Assembly (NCBI GenBank): GCA_963628435.1
Contig: CAVGEY010000004.1
Span: forward strand, 52,562-116,561
Length of the DNA: 64,000 nucleotides
From: CAKSQF01 sp963628435
Lineage (GTDB): Bacteria > Bacillota > Clostridia > Oscillospirales > CAG-272
Reading direction: 5' to 3'
Numbering within the stretch: position 1 is the first letter of the stretch; every line of letters begins with the position of its first letter. A program made the position numbers and the translations under genes. This document shows, piece after piece, positions 17,665 through 26,973 of this stretch. The notes beneath the pieces were generated by a model that saw nothing but the letters and a program-made list of their open reading frames with translations, was not told the DNA's origin and did not search any database.

Positions 17665-19059
17665 TTGAATCGCGAAATTACCGAAAAGAAAAAGGGCGGA
17701 GCCGTCGATATGGATATGACGACAGGCTCTATCCCGAAAAAAATAATAATATTCAGTCTGCCGCTGATGGCATCGCAGCTGCTTCAGGTACTCTTCAATA
17801 TGGCGGATGTTGCGGTTGTAGGGCGGTTTTCAAGCTCGGAGGCACTCGGCTCGGTCGGCTCCACAACAATTCTCGTAACCCTTTTCACGGGGGTTCTGAT
17901 AGGTCTCGGAAGTGCGGTCAACGCGATTGTCGCCAGGCAGATAGGCGCACGGCAGTCAAAAGATGTGAGTGAAACCGTACATACATCATTTATCATCTGC
18001 ACGGTCGCGGGAATAATCATCACACTTGCCTGCCTGCTTTTGGCAAGTCCGATGCTCGAACTCATAAAAACGAAAGACGAGCTGATTGACGGCGCCGTTC
18101 TGTATTTTCGCATATACGCGCTCGGAATGCCCGCGCTTGCCGTATTCAACTTCGGCAATGCGGTGCTGAGTGCGCAGGGCGACACCGGGCGACCGCTCCT
18201 TTATCTGACGGTAGCTGGGATATTAAATGTCATTCTCAATCTTTTCTTCGTCATTGTCTGCAAAATGTCGGTCGACGGCGTATCGCTTGCGAGCATTATC
18301 ACGCAATATCTGTCGGCGGCGCTGATTATAATAAGAATGATAAAAAACGGCGGCGACTGCGGATTTTATTTTTCGAAGCTCCGCATTACTCCAGACAAGG
18401 CAGCGAGAGTGCTTGAGCTCGGAATACCGGCGGCATTTCAGAACGCGATTTTCGCGATTGCAAATCTGTTCATACAGTCGGCGGTAAATTCGTTTGACCA
18501 TATTATGGTCGAAGGAAATTCGGCGGCATCGAATGCCGATTCGATTATCTACAATGTTATGGCGGCATTTTATACCGCCTGCTCGACCTTTATGGGGCAG
18601 AATCTCGGTTCGGGAAAACGCGACCGTGTGCTGAAAAGCTATTTCGTTTCACTTGCCTATTCGTTCATTTCGGGTGCGGTGCTCGGTATTCTGCTTGTAG
18701 CATTCGGCGATCTGTTCCTCGCGCTTTTCACCAAAGATGCGGCGGTTGCCGATGCGGGAATGCAGCGAATCATGATTATGGGATTTTCATATATGTTCTC
18801 CGCCCCGATGGACTGCACGATTGCGGCATCGCGCGGACTCGGCAAGAGCCTTGTTCCGACAATAATCGTAATTATGGGCTCGTGCGTGTTCAGGGTGATA
18901 TGGGTTTACACGATTTTCGCTTATTTTTCGACCATACCGTCGCTTTATCTGCTCTATGTATGCTCATGGCTTATCACGGCGGCTGCCGAAATCATCTACT
19001 TTATCCGCGAATACAAAAAATGCGGCATTTCGCTCTCTCGCGGCGATACCGCATCCTGA
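17665..19059 (+). CDS. MATE-family exporter
   Basis: This 464-residue, ~12-helix protein carries the MATE N-terminal pattern IPKKIIIFSLPLMASQLLQVLFNMADVAVVGRFSS. It belongs to the bacterial MATE subgroup of the DinF/NorM type and should exchange a cation for an organic substrate across the cytoplasmic membrane. The TTG at 17665 follows AAGGGAG with 7-base spacing; an ATG at 17710 (giving MDMTTGSIPKK) has a weaker GGCGGAG site and is a real alternative. The gene stands alone between its promoter and a bidirectional terminator shared with the pilus operon. Confidence 0.93.
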   Translation: MNREITEKKKGGAVDMDMTTGSIPKKIIIFSLPLMASQLLQVLFNMADVAVVGRFSSSEALGSVGSTTILVTLFTGVLIGLGSAVNAIVARQIGARQSKDVSETVHTSFIICTVAGIIITLACLLLASPMLELIKTKDELIDGAVLYFRIYALGMPALAVFNFGNAVLSAQGDTGRPLLYLTVAGILNVILNLFFVIVCKMSVDGVSLASIITQYLSAALIIIRMIKNGGDCGFYFSKLRITPDKAARVLELGIPAAFQNAIFAIANLFIQSAVNSFDHIMVEGNSAASNADSIIYNVMAAFYTACSTFMGQNLGSGKRDRVLKSYFVSLAYSFISGAVLGILLVAFGDLFLALFTKDAAVADAGMQRIMIMGFSYMFSAPMDCTIAASRGLGKSLVPTIIVIMGSCVFRVIWVYTIFAYFSTIPSLYLLYVCSWLITAAAEIIYFIREYKKCGISLSRGDTAS

Positions 19060-19075
19060 AAAGAAAAGAACAAAT

Positions 19076-19126
19076 GCAAACGGCATCTCTTCTGTCGGCT
19101 TCGGACAAAAGAGATGCCGTTTATTT
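19076..19126. terminator. Bidirectional terminator between MATE gene and pilus operon
   Basis: AAACGGCATCTCTT (19078-19091) pairs with AAGAGATGCCGTTT (19109-19122). It lies between two converging genes and can serve both the MATE gene and the pseudo-sortase gene. Confidence 0.88.
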
Positions 19127-19132
19127 ATTAAA

Positions 19133-19732
19133 TTACGCGTCGCATCTTATGATAAGGTATCCGCCGCTTTTCTTTACGAAAAGGGTGAGATCGCTGCCGT
19201 CGAGTGTGTCGGCATCGATACCGTCGGCATGGCTGATTTTTTTTACGGTAAAACTGTAAACTCTGCCGCACATATCCGTAAATTCGATTTTATCACCGAC
19301 ATCTGTTTTATCGGCAAAATCGAAATTTCCGCTTTCGTATTTTCCGCCGACAACAAGAGTTCCGTCATAGACGCTTCCGCTGTATCTCGCCGGTCTGAAA
19401 GCGAATGCCGTTTTACTCCATTCGGCCGCAATCGGAAGTTTTACGCCGAGCCGCGGCAGTTCGAGCAGACCTATAAAATCGGTGCCGTCTATGTCATACG
19501 CGGGCATGGCGTTATCCGATCTCTCCTCAATCAGCCCGACACTGCGTTTTTCGCTGTCCGGCATTACCGCCTCAAGCTGCTTTGCCGCATCGGCAATATC
19601 AATCTTTTTCCCGCTGTCTTTGAGAAAAAGCAGAGCAGCGCCAACCGCCGCAAAAACAATCAGCAAAATTCCGACCGATATCAGCAACGTCGGCAGTTTT
19701 TTGTTTGACTTAGTCTTCATCTGCTTCGGCAT
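19133..19732 (-). CDS. Sortase-fold protein lacking catalytic His and Cys
   Basis: This 199-residue protein has one N-terminal membrane segment (~13-36) and a sortase-like domain. The pattern GLLELPRLGVKLPIAAEWS...RPARYSGSVY aligns with small class B/D-type sortases (typical IPSIGVKLPV...CRYYGS). Where those have a catalytic His (CGHNY) this has VVGGKY (Gly130), and where they have the Cys (LTLFTCT) it has LTLFVKK (Lys187). The Arg (IIRC, Arg196) remains. It should therefore be catalytically dead. It overlaps the anchor-pilin gene by 23 bases (or 11, if the ATG at 19720 is used) and is the last gene of the pilus operon, so a structural or regulatory role in pilus assembly is likely (inference). 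Confidence 0.85.
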   Translation of the reverse strand: MPKQMKTKSNKKLPTLLISVGILLIVFAAVGAALLFLKDSGKKIDIADAAKQLEAVMPDSEKRSVGLIEERSDNAMPAYDIDGTDFIGLLELPRLGVKLPIAAEWSKTAFAFRPARYSGSVYDGTLVVGGKYESGNFDFADKTDVGDKIEFTDMCGRVYSFTVKKISHADGIDADTLDGSDLTLFVKKSGGYLIIRCDA

Positions 19733-20675
19733 ACTTGCGGCGCACCAGACCGAATGTAACGAATGCCGCTCCGGATACCGCCATGATTATAAGATAAAGG
19801 CCGATATTCGAGCTGTCGCCGGTTTTGGGTGAGCCGCCGCCCGTATAGGCGTTCATCACATTGAATGTGTCGCCGTTTCTCTGTATTCCGACCTTATATC
19901 CGCTCGGAACTTCGGACTCGGTTACAGTCCACACGCTGCCGTCATCAACGGTTGTCCAGCTATACATCCAGCCGTTTTCGGCATTCAGTTCGGTCATACC
20001 CTGAAGGGCGCCGTCCTTATAGATTCCGACCTCGACCGACGTCGGGCGGCTGTTGTTTCCGTCGTCCTTCCATGTCTTTACGACCTTGTATTCTACCTCG
20101 CCTTTTGAAGGCTTATCCTCCGACATCTTCGGCTTTGCGGTAACATCGTAAATCCAGTTGTTATTCTCATCAACGCCCGGAAGCGAAATCATAAATGACT
20201 CGAACACATAGTATGTTCCGTCCGATTCGGTTCTGACCGAGCTTACGAGATAAAGACCGACCGAAAGATTCCCGAATTTCACCTTGCCGTCGGCATCGGT
20301 TGCCGCCTCATAATCGGGGGTTATCTTATCGGCGAGAATGTACGAATTGAGAGTGAGCGTCATCTCGTCCCACTCGGTCTGCGAGCTTGTACCCGTAACC
20401 TTGACACTGTAATCGGCAAAACTTCCGTGCAGGCTGTATTCGGCATTCTCGGAAATGTCGGCGACATGATAGAGCCTGATATTTTCTCCATCGAAGGTAT
20501 GCCCGTCCGAGCTGTATTCTATTTCAATCGTGCAGTCCTCGCGCTGTTCAACCTTTCCTTTTACATCGGTGGTTGATGCCGCAAAAGCCGCCATTGCGGC
20601 CGACCAAAGCATAACAGCCGCCGAAAGCAGGCTGAAAACAGGCAGCAGTTTTTTCATTACCGTTTTTCTTTTCAT
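19710..20675 (-). CDS. Minor/anchor pilin with Cna-B domains and SPKTG sorting signal
   Basis: This 321-residue surface protein has a signal peptide (cleavage near AAFAAS, ~31-33), an N-terminal ~150-residue pilin domain (IEIEYSSDGHTFDGENIRLYHVAD), and a Cna-B fold from ~200 (VEYKVVKTWKDDGNNSRPTSVEVGIYKDG...WTVTESEVPSGYK), where Lys/Asn/Glu isopeptide bonds are usual. The sorting signal SPKTG is followed by a hydrophobic helix and RRK tail; it departs from LPXTG at the first residue. Its start overlaps the class C sortase stop by 4 bases (ATGA) and follows GGAGA. It is probably the basal subunit that anchors the fibre to the wall (inference). Confidence 0.9.
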   Translation of the reverse strand: MKRKTVMKKLLPVFSLLSAAVMLWSAAMAAFAASTTDVKGKVEQREDCTIEIEYSSDGHTFDGENIRLYHVADISENAEYSLHGSFADYSVKVTGTSSQTEWDEMTLTLNSYILADKITPDYEAATDADGKVKFGNLSVGLYLVSSVRTESDGTYYVFESFMISLPGVDENNNWIYDVTAKPKMSEDKPSKGEVEYKVVKTWKDDGNNSRPTSVEVGIYKDGALQGMTELNAENGWMYSWTTVDDGSVWTVTESEVPSGYKVGIQRNGDTFNVMNAYTGGGSPKTGDSSNIGLYLIIMAVSGAAFVTFGLVRRKYAEADED

Positions 20676-21517
20676 ATCAGTTCTCCATCATCATTTATAG
20701 GAAGTTTTTTCTTAACGGGCTTAAAGAAAACATAAACAATCAAAGCAAAAAGTATCGGCAGGGCGACTATCGGGGTGACAATCAGTCGGTCAACGATATA
20801 TGCCTCGGACACGACTGTCAGCGAGCGGCTGCTCTCCGATTCTATACGGTGTCCGCGCACGAGAAGTCTGTGCGAATTTATTCCGTAGGGGGTGCAGGTA
20901 ACGAGTGTGCATAAGTCCTCGCCCGGCTCGATTGCAAGATCTCCGACATCATTCGGAAGCACTACCTTAATCTGATCGACCTCGTAAACAAGGGTGCGGT
21001 CAAGCACGGTGATTCTGAAAATGTCCCCGACCTCCATTCTGTCGAGATCGGTGAAAAGTTTTGCCGACGGCAGACCTCTGTGAGCCGAAATCGCGCTGTG
21101 CGTACTTGCTCCGCCGACGGGGAGGCTTGTTCCCTCGATATGTCCGCAGGCGTGATTGAGAATCGACGCGTTCGTGCCGTGATATATCGGCAGTTTGACC
21201 TGAATCTTGTCGATATCGATATATCCGATTATTCCGTTGTCTGCGGCATTCAGACATTCGTCATAGCCGTCAAGCCCCGTATATTCGGTCATCGGGAAGC
21301 TCAGCGCCGCGAGCGCACCGTTATAGCTGTCTGCCGCATCGAACATATCGGTATAATCATTCGGGGTAAGACTTTGCAGAAGCGTATCGTAATCGACTAT
21401 TGCCCTCGACTGAGTAACCGAGTTCCAGTAACTGCTGACCGACGGATACAAAAGCACCGAGAGACCGATGAAAAAGATTGTCAGAAGTATCAATGTTGTG
21501 ATTTTTCTTTTTTTCAT
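20672..21517 (-). CDS. srtC: Class C (pilin-polymerising) sortase
   Basis: This 281-residue transpeptidase should join LPXTG pilins to the next pilin's lysine, building the fibre outside the membrane. It has an N-terminal helix (~7-24) and a C-terminal helix (~245-265), the two-anchor layout of class C. Catalytic residues are visible: His146 (ISAHRG), Cys208 (TLVTCTPYG) and Arg217 (NSHRLLVRG). A good GGGAG site precedes the ATG. A GC-rich stem-loop lies between it and the major pilin gene upstream, and it overlaps the anchor pilin by 4 bases. Confidence 0.96.
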   Translation of the reverse strand: MKKRKITTLILLTIFFIGLSVLLYPSVSSYWNSVTQSRAIVDYDTLLQSLTPNDYTDMFDAADSYNGALAALSFPMTEYTGLDGYDECLNAADNGIIGYIDIDKIQVKLPIYHGTNASILNHACGHIEGTSLPVGGASTHSAISAHRGLPSAKLFTDLDRMEVGDIFRITVLDRTLVYEVDQIKVVLPNDVGDLAIEPGEDLCTLVTCTPYGINSHRLLVRGHRIESESSRSLTVVSEAYIVDRLIVTPIVALPILFALIVYVFFKPVKKKLPINDDGELI

Positions 21518-21633
21518 TTGAAACTCCCGTCAAATCATTTGTCAAAAGCAGGCAGATATACGGGTTGTTTCGGAAATATGCCCGAAACAGCGAATTGCCC
21601 CATATATCCGCATCTTTTGTATACAGACCGTCA

Positions 21634-21664
21634 GCGGGAGACGGAGACGAACTCCGCCTCCCGC
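21634..21664 (-). promoter_or_regulatory. Intercistronic stem-loop between major pilin and sortase
   Basis: GCGGGAG-A-CGGAG (21634-21646) pairs with CTCCG-C-CTCCCGC (21652-21664). No T run follows on the minus strand, so it is more likely a partial terminator or an RNA-processing/stability element that lowers sortase relative to pilin output (inference). Confidence 0.6.
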
Positions 21665-21695
21665 CGGCGTATATCGGAAGATGCTCGAAAGGCTA

Positions 21696-23132
21696 TTACA
21701 GCGATTCTTTGCTCATTCTCTTATTTGTTACAAGGAAGAGTCCCGCGCCGATAACTGCGAGCGAACCGAGCACTACGAAGATTGCCGTGCCGACGCTGCC
21801 TGTTTCGGGAAGAACTGTACCTGTGGAGTTTGCGATGCCGGATGCAACGCTGAGAGAATCTGCGGAAGGATTGGATGCGACGCCGTTAACGGTTGCGGTT
21901 GCCGCGCCGTCTTCGGAGATGGTGATGATGATGCTGACATCTGCGGGAAGCGGATTGTATCCTTCGGGAGCTTCGGTTTCCTCAACCTGATATGTGCCTG
22001 CGGCGATTCCGTCGAAAGAAGCCTTACCGTTTTCATCTGTGGTGATTTCGGTTGCTTCCGCTTTTGTATTTACCCAGCTTACCGTCTTTGTCGTGCTGTC
22101 GTACTTATAGTACTTTGTATCCTTCTTAAGCACGAACTTCGCGCCCGAGAGCTTTGTTGTTTCGGAACCTGTCTGATATTTGTCGATGTCGATGTTGAAT
22201 GTGTAAACCTTAACTTCAACTTCGCTTGTGGATGTCTTTGTTCCGTCGGTAGGATCGTTGCTGTATTTAAGTGTTGCCTTGTTTGTCTCGGCATTTCTTT
22301 CGATTGCGGCATCATTGACTGTTGCGGTATACTCGATATTTACGAGCTTATCTACCTCGGTCTGATACTTTGTCATATCGATTGCAACCTTGAATCCGTT
22401 GCCGTCTGTTGTCACGGTAACTCCTTCACCTGCGGTTACATCGGTGCCGTCGATATAAACCTTAACGTCTTCGTTATAGGTAAGACCTTCGGACATTGTA
22501 TCGGCTACATCGTATGTATAGCTGTTATAACCTGTTGTCGAGGGAACGCTGCCCTTGATGTTGTAGGTAAGAACCTGTCCGACATCAACCGACTTATTGG
22601 CAACGTCTACCGTCTTCTCGATTTCGGGAACGGCGTTCTTATCTTTGATGGTAACAGTCTTTGCGTTTGTGAGTTCGCATACGGCGCCTGTGCTGCTCGA
22701 TACGAAGTAGTAGCCTCTCTCGAGGTTTGCGGCTGCAACTGTATCTCCGTCTGCGGTGAAGGTTGTGCCTTCTCCGAGCGCTCTCTCAAATGATGCGAAG
22801 TTGTCTTTGATGTACTTTGCGAGAGCTGCGGGAGAGAAGCTGCCGTCCTGAGATACGGTCCATGTTCCCTCGATGTTTTCTACGAAGCTGAGGCCGGCTA
22901 CATTGCCGTCAAGCAGATCCTTTACGGCTTCTGTTGCGGTGTAGGAGTGGTTGTTGTTCTCGTCATAGCTTACCGAGAAAACTTTGTATGCCTTATAGGT
23001 TGTGTCTGCCTGGGGATTGGAGATGATGATTTTGCCGTCGGCTGCCGCCTCGGATGCGAATGCGCCGATTCCGGCAACAACTACCATTGCAAAAACAAGC
23101 AGCAGTGAAACGATTTTTCTTGTGGTCTTCAT
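21696..23132 (-). CDS. Major (backbone) pilin, LPETG-anchored
   Basis: This 478-residue secreted protein is the probable shaft subunit of a sortase pilus (SpaA/isopeptide-forming family). The ATG at 23132 has AAAGGA upstream; a signal peptide ends near FAS-EAAA (~26). Residues ~140-290 form the D2 domain (GQVLTYNIKGSVPSTTGYNS...DTMSEGLTY), and ~300-410 a Cna-B/SpaA-type domain with the E-box YQVEETEAPEGYN. The lysine in TIKDKNAVPEIEK (~155) is a candidate polymerisation site in place of the usual YPKN (inference). The C-terminus is LPETG, a hydrophobic helix and NKRMSKESL. It lies between the tip adhesin and the class C sortase. Confidence 0.95.
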   Translation of the reverse strand: MKTTRKIVSLLLVFAMVVVAGIGAFASEAAADGKIIISNPQADTTYKAYKVFSVSYDENNNHSYTATEAVKDLLDGNVAGLSFVENIEGTWTVSQDGSFSPAALAKYIKDNFASFERALGEGTTFTADGDTVAAANLERGYYFVSSSTGAVCELTNAKTVTIKDKNAVPEIEKTVDVANKSVDVGQVLTYNIKGSVPSTTGYNSYTYDVADTMSEGLTYNEDVKVYIDGTDVTAGEGVTVTTDGNGFKVAIDMTKYQTEVDKLVNIEYTATVNDAAIERNAETNKATLKYSNDPTDGTKTSTSEVEVKVYTFNIDIDKYQTGSETTKLSGAKFVLKKDTKYYKYDSTTKTVSWVNTKAEATEITTDENGKASFDGIAAGTYQVEETEAPEGYNPLPADVSIIITISEDGAATATVNGVASNPSADSLSVASGIANSTGTVLPETGSVGTAIFVVLGSLAVIGAGLFLVTNKRMSKESL

Positions 23133-23233
23133 GATTTTTCCTTTCAAAAATTATTATTTTTTTTTTGACATTTATTTATCGGGGAATTATTCGCGGTGCG
23201 GTGTATCTTTCGCATCACGTTCGGAGGCTGATT

Positions 23234-26200
23234 TTATTCGACCTCCTTTTTATACCTGCGCCTCAGGATAATTCCCGCCACAATCGAGCCGACCATGAGA
23301 GTCAGTCCGATATATGTGAAGAAGTGAGTTCCGGTGCTTCCCGTTTCGGGCATTTCAACACCTGTTGTGTTGCGTACGGTGAGCGCCGTGTCGCCGTCCG
23401 CCGTGAATACATAGGCGGAAGCGCCGCTCTGGAGTGTGGCGCCGTCTTTTATAAACGCCACGGTAAATCCGTCCGAGTTAAGCTCTTTTACCGTTATCTC
23501 GGCGCCGACCGGAATGTCGGTTACCGTATGGCTTTCGCCGTTTGAGAGGCTGAATGTCCGTGTTTCGCCGCCATCCCACGAAATCTCGAAGTTAAACGGG
23601 CCGTAGGTGCCGTCTGTATCGGGTGCGACAACCTGCTTGGTTATCGTAACCGATGCCGCCGATTTTTCTTTGTTGGTTATCGTATATGACAGCGGTGCGA
23701 CTTCGGACACGTCAAGTGTCGTTCCCGATGTAGCCGCGCCGAGTCTGTTTCCCGAAATCGAGATATAGCGCGTATTGTAGGCAGTTGCCGAAAGAGTGTT
23801 TCTGCCGAGTGTCCAGTTATATGAATAATATGTGCTTTCCGAACTGCTGCTGATTGATTCGGTTGAAATTATCGTATAACTGCTATTGCCCATGATGCTG
23901 CGTCTGCACCGCAGTCCGAGATAATATCCGCTCGAAACATTCTGCAGTCTGAAACTGCCGTCCGATTGTTTTATCGCTTTCCACTGAATCGTGGTATCGG
24001 TATAATCGCTCTGCACAGCCGACAGCGAGCCTTTGTCGGCTCTTATCGCGTAACCGTTCGCATTTTTGAAGATGTAAATCTTGCCGTCTTCGAGCGCGCT
24101 TACCGAAACCGTTCCGCCCGCTTTTTCGATGTTCTCTTTTTCGTATCCGTCGGGAACGGTGTTCTCATCGACCGACCAATAGATTTCGGAGCCGTCATCC
24201 CATTCGGTGGGAAGATTCGAGAATGTGTATGTCCAGCCGTTTGCCGAATTAAGCTCGGCTGTTGTATATGTGCGTCCGTCGGCTTTGGCGACCGCCGTTA
24301 CCGATGACGGGAGTTTTGACGCATCGGTTATGATGTTGCCGTCTCCGTCTTTCCAGACCTTTGTTACGGTAAGCGAAGTTTTCGCGCTCGATTCATCCGG
24401 CTCTCTCGTATCAACCGCGAAAACGAGTTTGCCGTTATTGCCCATTACGATTGTCACCGTATCGTTGCCGTTCGCCGATGAAATCTCACGGTAGGTCGCG
24501 CGTGTTGCGGTCGTATTCGTGTCTTTATTGAAGCTCTCGCCCGTGTAGTTCTTATAATAGGGGTTGCTTGTTATATCGCCGCTTGCCTCGGTCGGATCGA
24601 TTGTCGCGACCGCGTTGTCGCCGCCCGTATAGGTGTTCGTGTAGAATGTCAGGCTGCCCGAACTGTCGGTCATATCAAGCACCGATTTCTTCGACTCCTC
24701 TGTAAGTCCGACCTTATAAAGAAGTCTTACCGGAAGCATATCGTAATACCAGCTGTCCGATTTTGCGTGCGTATATTCGGGGAGAAGTGATGCCGGGATG
24801 TGCCATGTTACCCGCTGATTTCCGCCGTCGGTCTTATCGACCCTGACGGTTATCCCGGAAAGCGGTGTCGCCTCGGCATACTGATTTGCCTTTACCGTCG
24901 TGTTTCCGCTGTATCTGTATGTATCGACGCCGTTCAGGCTGTCGACAAGGCTGAGATTATAGTTCGTTCCGTCATAGCGGAGAACGAATCCCGAGCTTAT
25001 TTCCATGCCGTCGCCGATTATATCGGTGATAACTATGTCATTGCTCGTCTTCTGGCTGCTCGAATAGATATATTCGCCCGCGTTCTCACGAACGAAGCTC
25101 TTAATCTTCGATGTAAGTTCGGGGTTGAATGTTTCGGTCGAGTATGTGCCGTCACAGAACTGAAATTCGGTACCGTACTGTCTTGTATAGGCCGACGGGA
25201 AGTTTGTTCCGTTTTGAAGATTGGTCTGTGCGGTACTGTATGTGCTGTCGAGATTTGCTATATTATCGGCTGTCGGGTTAAGCACGGTCTGAAGATCGCT
25301 GCCGCTCACCGCATCGTCGCCTATGCCGATTGTATACATCTTGGCATTATCGAAATATGCGTCCGAAATCTGTGATTTATAGTGATAAGCCGACAGAATG
25401 GTGTAAAACAGCTGATCATTTGACATTGAGTTTCCGCTGCCCGACGTTCTCGAGCTGTATTCGTATTTATTCGAACCGTTTGAGCTGTAAGTTACGTCGC
25501 CGTCGGTTATAAGAATTACAATCGGTATTCTCTGCACTTCTTTGCCGTTTTCTTTTACCGTTCTGCTCGATGCGTCTGTCGATGTCAGCATCTGCGCCGC
25601 CTCATAGAGACCGGCCGTTGTATATGTTCCGCCGTAAAAATTCGTTTCATTACTGCTCGATGTTCCGGAAACAGACGTATTGACTTTTACGGTAGCATCA
25701 TAATAATCATTCCTCGATGTTCCCGCGGTGTATGTGAGAATGTTCGAATTCTTCGCATTACTATACGATCCTATCGGGAGAAGCTCGTTTGAGTCGAAAT
25801 CATTTGCATACTGGCTGTCGTAAGTTGAAGAGAAGGTTGCCACGCCGAAGCGGTTATTCTCGTTAAGCTCCATTACATAGCTTGCGAGTTCGTTGAGGGT
25901 AGCTACCGCGTCCGAGCCTCTCGATTTACCATCGGTTATCATCGAGCCGGAGGTATCGAGAATAAACACCACATCAAGCGGTATGCGCACGATTGTCGTG
26001 CTCATATTCTCGTACTGCTGTCCGAGAGCGGACAGAACAACCGAGAAAGTGTAATTATCGTATGTCGTAAACGCGGCGTAGTCGTCTTTGCCGAAAACAA
26101 CCGATTTATCGGTCAGCACCTTGCCGTCGGCGGTCATACTGCCGAGGAATTCGTCCTCGATATTCGAGGTCGATTTATCCGAGTAAGCCGACACGCCTAT

Positions 26201-26890
26201 CTGCGCGCCGCTGTCGGATGTCATCGTTGATTTATCGGTTATCGCGTCCGACACGCTGCCGTCGGTTTTCGCACCCGGCTGTATTTCGTTCGATGCCGCA
26301 AGCGATGCCGCCATAATCGGATTTACAAAACATTCGTTCGTGTGCGTATGCTCTGTCCTGGTGCAGATAAGTCCCTGCGGTTTTGTCGCCGCGACCGTTT
26401 TCATGCAGTCGTCGGTATGCTGATGATATACCGCTTTCGTCTTTCCGCAGATGAGCTTTCCGTCCGAGTAGCAGTCATCGGTATGCGTATGTTCCGACTG
26501 TTCCTCGAGTGTGCAGATAAGTTCGCCGTCATCGTTAAAGCAGCCGCTTATATGCGTATGAACGATATAATCGGCAAGTCCGCAGGTAAGGCTGCCGTCA
26601 TCGCCGTAACATTCATCGGTATGCGTATGCAGATTTTTCTGTACCTCGCAGTCGATAACCTTATGTTCGGGCACACCCGGAGTTTCATAGCACTCATCGG
26701 TATGAATGTGTGCTTCAAGTCCGCAATAGGTGGCATCTGTTGTTTCAAGGGTTATCGCCGGAAGTATCATCGCGTATGTCGTTACAAAAACCGCAATACA
26801 GACAAGAACCGACAGAATCCGATACCATACGCTTTTTCGCCTATGTATGCTGTTCAGCTGTTCGGCACGTGTCTGAATATCCTGATTCAT
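23234..26890 (-). CDS. Giant VWA/Cna-B surface adhesin with His-Cys repeats, pilus tip
   Basis: This 1218-residue protein probably caps the pilus and binds a host or surface ligand. The N-terminus RRKSVWYRILSVLVCI...TTYAMILPAITLE is a signal/anchor seen in clostridial adhesins. Residues ~54-190 hold six H-x-H-(T/I)-x-x-C motifs (HIHTDEC, HTHTDEC, HTHISGC, HTHTDDC, HQHTDDC, HTHTNEC). A von Willebrand A domain follows with an intact MIDAS start (DTSGS, Asp312-Ser314-Ser316), then beta-sandwich and Cna-B domains (LTVTKVWKDGDGN, ~865), a second Cna-B-like domain, and the sorting signal MPETG, helix and RRRYKKEVE. The only ribosome site (AAGGGA) is ~16 bases from the ATG, so expression may be low, as fits a tip subunit. 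Confidence 0.94.
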   Translation of the reverse strand: MNQDIQTRAEQLNSIHRRKSVWYRILSVLVCIAVFVTTYAMILPAITLETTDATYCGLEAHIHTDECYETPGVPEHKVIDCEVQKNLHTHTDECYGDDGSLTCGLADYIVHTHISGCFNDDGELICTLEEQSEHTHTDDCYSDGKLICGKTKAVYHQHTDDCMKTVAATKPQGLICTRTEHTHTNECFVNPIMAASLAASNEIQPGAKTDGSVSDAITDKSTMTSDSGAQIGVSAYSDKSTSNIEDEFLGSMTADGKVLTDKSVVFGKDDYAAFTTYDNYTFSVVLSALGQQYENMSTTIVRIPLDVVFILDTSGSMITDGKSRGSDAVATLNELASYVMELNENNRFGVATFSSTYDSQYANDFDSNELLPIGSYSNAKNSNILTYTAGTSRNDYYDATVKVNTSVSGTSSSNETNFYGGTYTTAGLYEAAQMLTSTDASSRTVKENGKEVQRIPIVILITDGDVTYSSNGSNKYEYSSRTSGSGNSMSNDQLFYTILSAYHYKSQISDAYFDNAKMYTIGIGDDAVSGSDLQTVLNPTADNIANLDSTYSTAQTNLQNGTNFPSAYTRQYGTEFQFCDGTYSTETFNPELTSKIKSFVRENAGEYIYSSSQKTSNDIVITDIIGDGMEISSGFVLRYDGTNYNLSLVDSLNGVDTYRYSGNTTVKANQYAEATPLSGITVRVDKTDGGNQRVTWHIPASLLPEYTHAKSDSWYYDMLPVRLLYKVGLTEESKKSVLDMTDSSGSLTFYTNTYTGGDNAVATIDPTEASGDITSNPYYKNYTGESFNKDTNTTATRATYREISSANGNDTVTIVMGNNGKLVFAVDTREPDESSAKTSLTVTKVWKDGDGNIITDASKLPSSVTAVAKADGRTYTTAELNSANGWTYTFSNLPTEWDDGSEIYWSVDENTVPDGYEKENIEKAGGTVSVSALEDGKIYIFKNANGYAIRADKGSLSAVQSDYTDTTIQWKAIKQSDGSFRLQNVSSGYYLGLRCRRSIMGNSSYTIISTESISSSSESTYYSYNWTLGRNTLSATAYNTRYISISGNRLGAATSGTTLDVSEVAPLSYTITNKEKSAASVTITKQVVAPDTDGTYGPFNFEISWDGGETRTFSLSNGESHTVTDIPVGAEITVKELNSDGFTVAFIKDGATLQSGASAYVFTADGDTALTVRNTTGVEMPETGSTGTHFFTYIGLTLMVGSIVAGIILRRRYKKEVE

Positions 26891-26973
26891 AAGCCGTTAT
26901 TTATCCCTTCGTTAAATCTTTGTTTGCAATATTTTCGGAGCTTCATTATTCTTCATTATTATATATGTATATG

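Noticed and set aside
19133..19732. Active sortase
   Set aside because: The catalytic His and Cys are replaced by Gly and Lys, although the fold pattern and Arg are retained.
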